From NCBI RefSeq assembly GCF_003002875.1, contig NZ_PVTH01000001.1, forward strand, positions 310,001-374,000: 64,000 nt of DNA, read 5' to 3'. The first letter of the stretch is position 1. Every line of letters starts with the position of its first letter. Of the stretch, positions 43,416 through 51,596 are shown one piece after another. The notes under the pieces were generated by a model. That model saw only the letters and a program-made list of their open reading frames with translations. It made no database searches and was not told the DNA's origin. Both the position numbers and the translations under genes were made by a program. The DNA is from Arcticibacter pallidicorallinus (lineage in GTDB: Bacteria > Bacteroidota > Bacteroidia > Sphingobacteriales > Sphingobacteriaceae).

Positions 43416-44549
43416 TTAGCTTGCGAGCGAAATCTTTCCCTTATTTTTCAACGTACACTGTATCTTGTCCGTCATTGATGCGTAGGTGTTATCCCAGCAA
43501 TTGTCGGCAAGGAACGCATCAGATCTGCTGAGCCATTGAGATTTGTTGCTTATCGCCAGTTCCTGCGTAGCATATGCAATAAACTCCTCTGCCGTACTGC
43601 CTATATGAACAAGCTTGTTAACGCCGTATGGATGAACGACGTCTCTGATAGGAGTTGAAATTACAGGGCGACCGGCACTCATGTATTCGGGAGTCTTGGT
43701 CGGACTGATAAATCGCGTAGATTCGTTCAATAAGAAGGGAATAAGGGCAATATCCCATCCCGAGAGATATGCAGGTAATTCGTCATAGCTTTTTTGTCCC
43801 AGATAGTGAATGTTTGCATTTCTCGGCAAAATGTCCGGAGAAATCTTCACAACCGGACCAATCAGCACGAGTTGCCAATCCGGGCGTGCGTCGGCCATTT
43901 GCCTGATCAGTTCGATATCGAACCTCTCGTCAATCACTCCATAAAAACCCAGTTTAACGCCTTTGATCTTCGCCTGATCCTCGGGTTCAGCAATTTTTCC
44001 CCTGGCTGCGGCAAAGTGATCCTTATCGATACTGCTTGGGAAGGGGAAGATGTTTGCGTGCTGATTTTTCTTGGCTTCGTACAAGGCGTGGCCACCCGTG
44101 AATACGATATCAGCTTTATTCATCAGTTGTTTTTCGAGGTCTTTTAGCTTCGCCGGCGCATTCTTGAATGCAGAAAGCTCATCCATGCAATCGAATATGG
44201 TGATTTTCGGATTGTACTTCGACGTGAAGTTCAGGGCCATAGGGGTATAGTACCAGAAGGCAAAGTCTTCTACTGTTTTCGTTGCGAAAAATTTGTCGAG
44301 CAATTGGGTTAAAACAGTGTCAACAGCGGCTTCTTCGGAGTTTGAAATCAAGGGAACTCCCACCCATAGATTAGGGAGCTTCCTGGTAAACTGAATCGTT
44401 GACTCAGGTTCATCTGTGAACATAGGCTCCTCCAGAAAATAGACAATGCAGTCGTTTGCAAAACGACTCAGCAGATGTTGCGGACGTTGGTATACAAAGT
44501 CCCATCTCAAGTGCGAAAAGCACATTAAATAAGGCGGTATGTTTTTCAT
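43416..44549 (-). CDS. Glycosyltransferase, GT1/GT4 type
   Basis: 377 residues, GT-B fold, no signal peptide. It begins YLMCFSHLRWDFVYQRPQHLLSRFA, a signature of a glycosyltransferase group often found beside UDP-galactopyranose mutase or GH1-like genes; IFDCMDELSAF, YLGQKSYDELPAYLSGWDIALIPF and ISPTKTPEYMSAGRPVISTP are the donor-site parts. It lies 72 bp upstream of the GH1-RmlD gene in the same direction and starts 28 bp from the divergent second GH1-like gene. Substrate is unknown. Confidence 0.85.
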   Translation of the reverse strand: MKNIPPYLMCFSHLRWDFVYQRPQHLLSRFANDCIVYFLEEPMFTDEPESTIQFTRKLPNLWVGVPLISNSEEAAVDTVLTQLLDKFFATKTVEDFAFWYYTPMALNFTSKYNPKITIFDCMDELSAFKNAPAKLKDLEKQLMNKADIVFTGGHALYEAKKNQHANIFPFPSSIDKDHFAAARGKIAEPEDQAKIKGVKLGFYGVIDERFDIELIRQMADARPDWQLVLIGPVVKISPDILPRNANIHYLGQKSYDELPAYLSGWDIALIPFLLNESTRFISPTKTPEYMSAGRPVISTPIRDVVHPYGVNKLVHIGSTAEEFIAYATQELAISNKSQWLSRSDAFLADNCWDNTYASMTDKIQCTLKNKGKISLAS

Positions 44550-44577
44550 AGTTGTAGTAATTAATTAATTAACGCAA

Positions 44578-45876
44578 ATGATTGAGAATGGTTTTAGTGA
44601 GAAAATCAAAACGCAAAGCACTGAAAGATTGTTAGATATCGATAATCAGCTGCTTATGAATGTTAAAAATAAATTTATGTTTGCCACAGGGATAGAGAAT
44701 AGCTATCCCATGATTACGCTTCCAGACGGTACAAGAAAGCGCGTCGATGAAATGGAGAAATGCGGTCATTATAAATACTGGAGGGAAGATTTTAATCTGG
44801 TAAAAGAAATGGGAATTGAGTTTTTGCGCTATGGTCCGCCATATTTCAGCGTGAACACTGGTCCCGGGCAATATGACTGGAGCTTTGTCGATGAGACGTT
44901 CAGGTATCTGGAAGAACTGGGGATCACGCCTATTGTAGATCTGTGTCATTTCGGCCTACCCGATTGGCTCGAGAATTTTCAGAATCCTGACTTTCCCGTT
45001 CATTTCGAAGAGTATGCACTTGCCTTTGCCAAACGATATCCATACATACAGTTTTATACCCCGGTAAATGAGATCTTCGTGACCGCTGCTTTCTCAGGGC
45101 AGTATGGCTGGTGGAATGAAAAAGGGACGTCTGATCTAACGTTTGTAACTGCGCTTAAGCACCTCTGTAAGGCGAACGTGCTGGCGATGAATGCGATTCT
45201 CACCGTTCAGCCCGACGCAATTTTCGTCCAGAGCGAGTCGTCTGAGTATTTCCATCCGGAGACTCCCGACTGCGATCGTCTGGCAACTTTTTTAAATCAA
45301 CGTCGCTTCCTTTCGCTGGATCTCAGTTATGGTTATCCCATCAGCGTGTCCATGTATGAGTATCTACTTGAAAACGGTATGACGAAGGAGGAATATCAGT
45401 GGTTTGAAAGTAGTGTGATAAAGGGGAGTTGTGTGATGGGGAACGACTATTACGTAACCAATGAACATATGGTTCATGAAGACGGATCGACCTCTGCAGC
45501 AGGGGAGATTTTTGGGTACTATGTAATTACGCACCAGTATTACAGCCGGTACAAGCTTCCTATTATGCACACGGAGACTAATATTGCTGAGCCTAATGCG
45601 GTACGGTGGCTTCAAACGCAATGGGCAAATGTTAGAAGATTAAAGCGTGATGGCATACCCATATACGGTTTTACATGGTATAGCCTTACGGATCAGGTCG
45701 ACTGGGACTCAGCTCTGCGAGATGACGCCGGAAGAGTGAACAGTCTTGGATTATATGATCTCGACAGGAAAATAAGACCCGTAGGACAGGCTTATAAGGA
45801 ACTCATCAGGCAATGGCGACCAGCCCTTGAGGACGAGAAATATGTTCTGCACTTTAAGTCGGGGATATATCGATAA
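44578..45876 (+). CDS. GH1-like glycosidase, cytoplasmic
   Basis: 432 residues, no signal peptide. GH1-like barrel with acid/base Glu165 in YTPVNEIFVTA and nucleophile Glu333 in MHTETNIAEP, plus GYGW-like and WYSLTDQVDWD segments. It is distantly related to the GH1 part of the fusion at 41460-43343. The ATG at 44578 leaves only 28 bp to the divergent glycosyltransferase; the ATG at 44656 (MNVKNKFMFATG) would give a 106-bp promoter region and is a plausible true start. A terminator follows at 45882. Its role with the neighbouring glycosyltransferase is unknown. Confidence 0.85.
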   Translation: MIENGFSEKIKTQSTERLLDIDNQLLMNVKNKFMFATGIENSYPMITLPDGTRKRVDEMEKCGHYKYWREDFNLVKEMGIEFLRYGPPYFSVNTGPGQYDWSFVDETFRYLEELGITPIVDLCHFGLPDWLENFQNPDFPVHFEEYALAFAKRYPYIQFYTPVNEIFVTAAFSGQYGWWNEKGTSDLTFVTALKHLCKANVLAMNAILTVQPDAIFVQSESSEYFHPETPDCDRLATFLNQRRFLSLDLSYGYPISVSMYEYLLENGMTKEEYQWFESSVIKGSCVMGNDYYVTNEHMVHEDGSTSAAGEIFGYYVITHQYYSRYKLPIMHTETNIAEPNAVRWLQTQWANVRRLKRDGIPIYGFTWYSLTDQVDWDSALRDDAGRVNSLGLYDLDRKIRPVGQAYKELIRQWRPALEDEKYVLHFKSGIYR

Positions 45877-45881
45877 ACAGG

Positions 45882-45922
45882 GCGGAAAAAGAGATTAGGA
45901 CAATTTCTTTTTCCGCTTTTTT
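45882..45922 (+). terminator. Rho-independent terminator after the GH1-like gene
   Basis: GCGGAAAAAGA (45882-45892) pairs with TCTTTTTCCGC (45906-45916), followed by a T-run. It lies 5 bp after the GH1 stop. Confidence 0.85.
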
Positions 45923-46089
45923 CTAAAATTTAACTTTAATTTACTTTCTACTATTTCATTGGTAGAGATGATTTCTTTAGTGCAATACCATGACCCACGA
46001 GAGACATAACTTGCCTCCGGTTGGTTATGCTGATTAAGTTCTGGCAACATCTTCATCAGGTGATCACTCGCTCCATATCCGCTTTTCAT
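45895..46089 (-). CDS. Possible small ORF, unknown
   Basis: 64 codons with no recognisable domain. Its last residues (RKKRKKKLS) come from the A-rich arm of the terminator, and its stop lies in the hairpin, so it may be chance. It is listed because the stretch is otherwise empty and the first part (MPELNQHNQ-like) is not low-complexity. Confidence 0.25.
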   Translation of the reverse strand: MKSGYGASDHLMKMLPELNQHNQPEASYVSRGSWYCTKEIISTNEIVESKLKLNFRKKRKKKLS

Positions 46090-46474
46090 AACTTTCTGTA
46101 TTTGATTGTCTTAACAACTGTACTAGTCCATTGTTTCAAAAGAAATCTTTTTTGTTGATAAATGAGCATGACTGCAGTTATCGTTACCATAATTACTCAA
46201 TGGTTGTGTATTCGCGTTAGGAAATTTGCGTTTAAGAACCGCTATTGTCGTATAGCGATACGCGCATCATCTCTTAATTAGGGATCTCGGAATAAACGCG
46301 TTAAGGATTTAAGGAAAGCTCGACAGGCTCTGAGAGTACTCCAAACCAATCACTTTATGCACTCTCGTTCTTTCACGGGGATTCTCATTATGGTTCTCAT
46401 AATTGTAATGTACTGATAATCATGTGCAATCTTTGGTAGTTTTACCCTAATGAATTACATGAATTATTCACAGT
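46090..46474. other. Spacer before the unknown secreted protein gene
   Basis: About 385 bp, AT-rich, with no gene. It should carry the promoter of the 46475 gene, but no good TTTG/TAnnTTTG match was found (closest: CAATCTTTG at about 46430). Nothing else is evident. Confidence 0.45.
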
Positions 46475-48925
46475 ATGAAGCATAAGACAAGAGGATACTA
46501 TTCGATTTTTACCTTATCAGCTATTTGTGGTTTTGTATGGATTGCGCCTGAGGGCTTGAACGCACAGAGCGCGTATACGGCTCCCCAGGATACAGTTCGA
46601 ATAAGGCGTACTGCCGATGAACCCATTACAACCTATCGTGAATCGACAACACCATTTTCTGATTCGCGACTTGTTGGTGCAGCAGTCAAGGCAGCCGCTA
46701 TTCTTGCCGACACCCTTAAATATGATACTGAAAAAGGTGCGCCTGTAGAGTCAGTATTTTCAAAGGGAGATCTGGAATACGTTGCACAACAGGGCATGAA
46801 TGGCACGATTGCGCTATTTGAGCTAGTAAACAGCCACTTGCCTAAGGGTAAATTTCTGGCTTTCAGAACCGATTCGCAGCGAGTGGTAACGGCCGAAAAT
46901 CCGCTTGCGCTGAAGGATTTAAAAGTCCTGATATCAGCGAACCCTGTCAATAAGCAGGCTAACGGGTCACAATGGCGGGAACATGTGTATCAGGCTTATA
47001 TGGCCAGAGATTATGCGACCAGTTTACATAATACCATAACGATAACGTCTGCCACGAGGGAAATACGTGAGACCCCTGAGCTGCAACTGATCGACTTCGA
47101 TGGTGGGCCGATCTCCCTGGCGGAAATACTCAGAAGGGAGCAGGCCAAAACGAAAGATAAGATAAAAGCAGAAAAGGCTGCGGTTGCAGAATTCCGTTCA
47201 AGAACATATCCAGGAAACAGGATGTCCAAGGAGCACGCGAATGAAAACTACAAGCGGGCATTGTTCGAGCTTATGCGGTTGCAAGAAGGTGATATGAATC
47301 GCCACCCTGAAACCAGAGCGTTAATTGCCGCATTAAAGGGGGACCTCAGCAAAGGAGCCGGGAGTCGGGTAGTTCAGGCGCTGAAGGGAAGCAGCTTCTT
47401 TGATAGCAATGTTCCGGGGAATCTAGGTCCGGTCCTGCTGACCGAAACAGAGGTTATAAATCCAGACAAAATGCAGGAAGAATCAGAATCCAAAGCCATG
47501 GAGCTCATGATGCTGACTTCGCTGCATTATGGTGAACGGGATGCTGTAAAGCTTTTCAAGCGTTTGCTGGAGGGTAAAGGTGCAGTTCCGGCAAGTCAGA
47601 CAGGCGATTTCTCAGTAAAACGACTCGGACAGTTGAGAGATCACGGAACCGAAAAACTTAAGTCGCTTGGTTATGGTGAAGACAAGTCTGCAGGTATTAC
47701 CAGCTCAGACCTCGTGTTATTGGCAGTAGCAGCTCCGCAACCGCCTGTAGCTCTTGCTACTCCGGGGTATTTAAGTCTTCAGACCGCAGGGGAAAGCATC
47801 ATCAACTATTATTCAGTTGTTGAGATTCATGAGAATAAGCTTGCGATCGCGTTTAATCCGAGGATCAGGCTCGGCAGCCGTCATATTGAGCACAGGAGTT
47901 CTTACGATCCGGTTGACTTTGTGCCGGAAGTAATTAATGGTGCAGATATTGGTCAGACCGGTTCACGCATCGTCTTGAATGGTGTGGAAATGAGGCTGGA
48001 GTCGGATATTTATCTCTCCAACCTCCGCAAATTAACTGAGAAAGGCGTAAAGCCTTTTGTCTACCCACAGTTTGGCATCATCGCCGGCTTTGGTAACCGA
48101 AAAGTAGGATACGACGACAGAACCCTTATTGGTCCGCATGGACGAGTTCCTCAGTTTAGCACAAACTATTGGAATTGGGGAGGGCATATCGGTTTAAATG
48201 TAGGTCCTTTTCTTTTATCAGCAGACGCGACCGTCTTATCGACACCTGAACGAACAGATGCATACGAAAGGTTTTTCGATCTTTCGAATGGAATGACCTA
48301 TTACCGCTATGGCGTGCTTCTGCACGTGTTTAACAGACCTTTGGGTAAGATTAGCCAAACCGAGCGTTTCCGCTTTTTAGTGGACGCAGAGTTTGCAGGG
48401 GAAACCAACAACGAGGGTACTCCTAATCGTACGCACACCCAAAGCGGTGCCGCACAAACGGGAAGCGGTGAGTGGAGACGTGATTATGATCGTGCCCATC
48501 CGGGTGGAATATATAATCATGAAGTGGCTACACAAATGATTCTGAATGGAGATGTTAAGGGTTCTTATGCCGCAAGTAACTTTGCTGCCATCCATTTGGG
48601 CATCCAAAAACAGGGTTTCCTGTTAAAGGGTACTTTGGGATTGTATAATACCAGAGCAATCGAAGGATACAGTGAAGGCGGCGGTGAGTGGGCCAACAAG
48701 CTATTTCAAAATACTATCAAAGGTCATCTGTTTGGCGGAGCAAGCCTGACCTACTCGTTCGACTCACGAAGCTGGTCGGAAAGCAGGAAGAAAACATCCT
48801 CGTACAAGTCAACCAGGGAAGGGAAGTCTGATGAGGTAAATGAAGAGTCTTCTTCATCTTCAAGGTCTGTATCCAGAATAAGGGACCATGCTATTTTTAC
48901 CGGCAGGAAATCGGCAGGAAAATAA
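46475..48925 (+). CDS. Large secreted protein of unknown function
   Basis: 816 residues, not recognised. A signal peptide (YYSIFTLSAICGFVWIA, then LNAQ) points to export. Residues about 40-420 are mostly helical and charged (PISLAEILRREQAKTKDKIKAEKAAVAEF in parts). Residues about 440-760 look beta-rich with many aromatic strands (LAIAFNPRIRLGSRHIEH, FLLSADATVLSTPERTDAY, LTYSFDSRSW), like an outer-membrane or surface beta domain. The last 50 residues are Ser/Lys/Arg-rich. It stands alone before the metallophosphoesterase gene. No catalytic motif was seen. Confidence 0.75.
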   Translation: MKHKTRGYYSIFTLSAICGFVWIAPEGLNAQSAYTAPQDTVRIRRTADEPITTYRESTTPFSDSRLVGAAVKAAAILADTLKYDTEKGAPVESVFSKGDLEYVAQQGMNGTIALFELVNSHLPKGKFLAFRTDSQRVVTAENPLALKDLKVLISANPVNKQANGSQWREHVYQAYMARDYATSLHNTITITSATREIRETPELQLIDFDGGPISLAEILRREQAKTKDKIKAEKAAVAEFRSRTYPGNRMSKEHANENYKRALFELMRLQEGDMNRHPETRALIAALKGDLSKGAGSRVVQALKGSSFFDSNVPGNLGPVLLTETEVINPDKMQEESESKAMELMMLTSLHYGERDAVKLFKRLLEGKGAVPASQTGDFSVKRLGQLRDHGTEKLKSLGYGEDKSAGITSSDLVLLAVAAPQPPVALATPGYLSLQTAGESIINYYSVVEIHENKLAIAFNPRIRLGSRHIEHRSSYDPVDFVPEVINGADIGQTGSRIVLNGVEMRLESDIYLSNLRKLTEKGVKPFVYPQFGIIAGFGNRKVGYDDRTLIGPHGRVPQFSTNYWNWGGHIGLNVGPFLLSADATVLSTPERTDAYERFFDLSNGMTYYRYGVLLHVFNRPLGKISQTERFRFLVDAEFAGETNNEGTPNRTHTQSGAAQTGSGEWRRDYDRAHPGGIYNHEVATQMILNGDVKGSYAASNFAAIHLGIQKQGFLLKGTLGLYNTRAIEGYSEGGGEWANKLFQNTIKGHLFGGASLTYSFDSRSWSESRKKTSSYKSTREGKSDEVNEESSSSSRSVSRIRDHAIFTGRKSAGK

Positions 48926-48983
48926 GTAGATTCTTAAGTCACTGGTGCCGTAAACACTCTCTGTGCTGATGTGTTCATAAGGC

Positions 48984-50099
48984 ATGCGCAAATTCTTACA
49001 GCGAGTTCTGTCGGGACCAGTGATTAGACTGGCAAACAAATATTCTTCAAGGCCAGATAAGAGGCGGGTGCATGACGCCTTAACGGCTCTCTATGAAAAG
49101 ATCCTGGAAGATCCGGGGCATCGGGGATTGGTGATAGATTTTCACCAATCCTCAAAAATGATTGTGTTTTCCGATCAGCACAAAGGGAGCCGGAATTTCC
49201 GTGATGATTTCTTATTGGCCGAAAAGAATTATCTCGCGGCCTTGCAATACTACAATGAACATGAGTTTACATACTGCAACCTGGGTGATAGCGAAGAACT
49301 TTGGGAAAATACGGTTGAAGGTATTCTGAAACACAATAAACATACCTTTCATGCCGAAAGTATGTTTCTCAAGCGAAATGCGTTCATTAAGGTATTTGGG
49401 AATCATGACCTTTACTGGGACAACGACCCCTTGGCATCGCTTAACCTTTACCGTGCATACGGACAAAGAGTCAAGGTCTACGAAGGTGTCATCATTCGAA
49501 TGGAAATCAAAGGGAGAAAGCTAGATGTTTTTCTTACCCATGGGCATCAGGGTGATCTTCAGAGTGACGGTAACTGGTTCAGTAAGTGGTTTGTTTCAAT
49601 GGTCTGGGGGCCACTTCAGGCTTTTCTTAGAATAAATCCTAACACACCAGCCTACGACAATAAGCTCAAATCAGAACACAATCAGATCATGTACGACTGG
49701 ACTGCGATGCAGCAAAATCTTGTTCTCATAACAGGACATACCCATCAGCCGGTGTTTAATTCCCTGACTCACCTGGAACGCATGTACATTCGCTTACAAG
49801 AAGCAAGGAGGGACGGGAAGATGGAGCAGGCAAGAGAGATAGAAGCGCAGATGTCGGCCGGAAAAATCAGTGGAGATGCTTCCCCCAGGCTGGACTACTC
49901 GAAAAATACCTACTTCAATACGGGTTGCGGATGTTTTGATGACGGTGACATCACCGGAATAGAACTTGACAGCGGTATGATCAGACTTGTTGAGTGGAAG
50001 ACGATCGAAGGACAATCTAAACGTGTGGTTCTGGAAGAATCTCCACTGGAAGCGTTGCTGGATTCCACGGTTGTGCCGACAATAGCGGGAGAAAATTAG
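48984..50099 (+). CDS. Metallophosphoesterase
   Basis: 371 residues with the five calcineurin-type blocks: SDQHKG, LGDSEELW, FGNHDLYWD, THGHQGD and ITGHTHQP, which bind two metals. It has no signal peptide. Length is longer than the minimal domain because of a loop of about 60 residues (FLRINPNTPAYDNKLKSEHN region). The substrate is unknown; UDP-sugar pyrophosphatase-like or cyclic nucleotide activity are both possible in this fold. It follows the unknown secreted protein by 58 bp. Confidence 0.85.
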   Translation: MRKFLQRVLSGPVIRLANKYSSRPDKRRVHDALTALYEKILEDPGHRGLVIDFHQSSKMIVFSDQHKGSRNFRDDFLLAEKNYLAALQYYNEHEFTYCNLGDSEELWENTVEGILKHNKHTFHAESMFLKRNAFIKVFGNHDLYWDNDPLASLNLYRAYGQRVKVYEGVIIRMEIKGRKLDVFLTHGHQGDLQSDGNWFSKWFVSMVWGPLQAFLRINPNTPAYDNKLKSEHNQIMYDWTAMQQNLVLITGHTHQPVFNSLTHLERMYIRLQEARRDGKMEQAREIEAQMSAGKISGDASPRLDYSKNTYFNTGCGCFDDGDITGIELDSGMIRLVEWKTIEGQSKRVVLEESPLEALLDSTVVPTIAGEN

Positions 50100-50194
50100 C
50101 TGATTTTCGATTGCTATCAAGTGTAACAACTGTGTTTCAATCGATGCGGTGTCTCGATTTTGTAATGATGACAGGATGCAACAGGACGGAAGCC

Positions 50195-50213
50195 AACTAA
50201 AAACTTTTTAGTT
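50195..50213. repeat. Near-perfect palindrome before the pectin cluster
   Basis: AACTAAAAACTTTTTAGTT, 30 bp before the GH105 gene and 96 bp after the phosphoesterase stop. It may be an operator for the pectin genes or a weak terminator. Confidence 0.4.
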
Positions 50214-50242
50214 TAGATTACGATTATAAACCAGCTAAACCA

Positions 50243-51586
50243 ATGAAGGTAATTTGTATTGCTTGCATTCTGCAGATAGTCAGTACTGTGGCTTTCGGCC
50301 AGGTACAACCTACCGGCAACGATGTTACTACTCCTCTGCATTTGTTAAAACCCGATTATCCTGTAAAATATGGTGAAACCAAGCCTCAGGACATTAAAAT
50401 TGTGCTAGACAGGTTATACACTTATGTCGATGCTGCAACACCCATGCAATTAATAAATAAGGCTTCAGGCGAAGTAGTGCACAATCTTAAAAAGGCTGAT
50501 CAGAACTCTATTTTTAAGCAGGGCGATTTTCGTTTGATCAGCTATGAATGGGGGGTAACTTACACAGGGATGCTTCTGGCCGGACAGGTTACCGGCGACA
50601 AAAAGTTCAGCGAATACACGGCAAAGCGAGTTGATTTCATTTCTGAGGTAGCGTCAAATTACCGTCCGCTTTTTAAAACGAACCCAAAGGCTGAAACACC
50701 GGTACGATCGGTTCTTGATCCACATGCCCTCGATGATGCGGGTTCCATGTGTGCTGCCATTATTAAAACTTCAATGTCCGGTTCGTTAAAATCAGAGGTC
50801 CGCCCGCTGATAGACAATTATATAAACTATATTATGACCAGGGAGTTTCGCCTGACAGACGGAACTCTGGCACGCAACCGGCCGCAGCCCAATACACTAT
50901 GGTTAGACGATCTTTACATGAGCCTTCCCGCTTTAGTACAGATGGGAAAACTGACCGGAGAAACGAAGTACTTTGACGAAGCTGTCAAACAGTTTGAGTT
51001 GTTTTCCGGACGGATGTACAATAAGGAGAATGGGCTTTATATGCATGGCTGGGTTCAGGATATGAATCCGCATCCACAGTTTCACTGGGCTAGAGCGAAT
51101 GGTTGGGCGCTGCTTACTAAAATTGAATTACTGGATGCTCTCCCTGATGGATATGCAGGAAGAGAGAAAATATCAGGCCAGTTAAAAACACATATTAAAG
51201 CGCTCGCGTCTCTCCAGCACGGAACCGGGTTCTGGCACCAGCTGCTGGATAAAAATGATTCTTATCTCGAAACGTCTGCTACCGCTATTTATGCCTACTG
51301 CATCGCTCATGCGGTGAACAAGGGGTGGTTGGATGTAAAAGCATATGGGCCGATGGCCTTGTTGGCCTGGAATGCAGTGAGTTCAAAGGTGAATGCCAGG
51401 GGTCAGGTTGAGGGTACCTGCGTAGGTACGGGTATGGGCTTTGACCCGGCGTTTTACTATTATCGACCGGTGAACAATTATGCTGCTCATGGTTACGGCC
51501 CTGTTTTGCTGGCTGGTGCCGAGATGATCCGCCTTTTGCAAAACCATCCTTACGAGGTTAACGACAGTTCTATACAAATTTATTAA
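50243..51586 (+). CDS. GH105-type unsaturated rhamnogalacturonyl hydrolase
   Basis: 447 residues with a signal peptide (VICIACILQIVSTVAFGQ). (alpha/alpha)6-barrel signatures of GH88/GH105: SVLDPHALDDAGSM (Asp164/165), the conserved TLWLDDLYMSLPALVQMGK (Asp222/223) and QFHWARANGWALLTKIELLDALP. These enzymes remove the unsaturated galacturonate left by a lyase, here probably the PL11 lyase at 58436. It is the first gene of a plus-strand cluster of seven carbohydrate enzymes, 10 bp before the GH95 gene. Some GH105 enzymes act on ulvan or other uronides instead. Confidence 0.88.
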   Translation: MKVICIACILQIVSTVAFGQVQPTGNDVTTPLHLLKPDYPVKYGETKPQDIKIVLDRLYTYVDAATPMQLINKASGEVVHNLKKADQNSIFKQGDFRLISYEWGVTYTGMLLAGQVTGDKKFSEYTAKRVDFISEVASNYRPLFKTNPKAETPVRSVLDPHALDDAGSMCAAIIKTSMSGSLKSEVRPLIDNYINYIMTREFRLTDGTLARNRPQPNTLWLDDLYMSLPALVQMGKLTGETKYFDEAVKQFELFSGRMYNKENGLYMHGWVQDMNPHPQFHWARANGWALLTKIELLDALPDGYAGREKISGQLKTHIKALASLQHGTGFWHQLLDKNDSYLETSATAIYAYCIAHAVNKGWLDVKAYGPMALLAWNAVSSKVNARGQVEGTCVGTGMGFDPAFYYYRPVNNYAAHGYGPVLLAGAEMIRLLQNHPYEVNDSSIQIY

Positions 51587-51596
51587 ATAATAGCCG

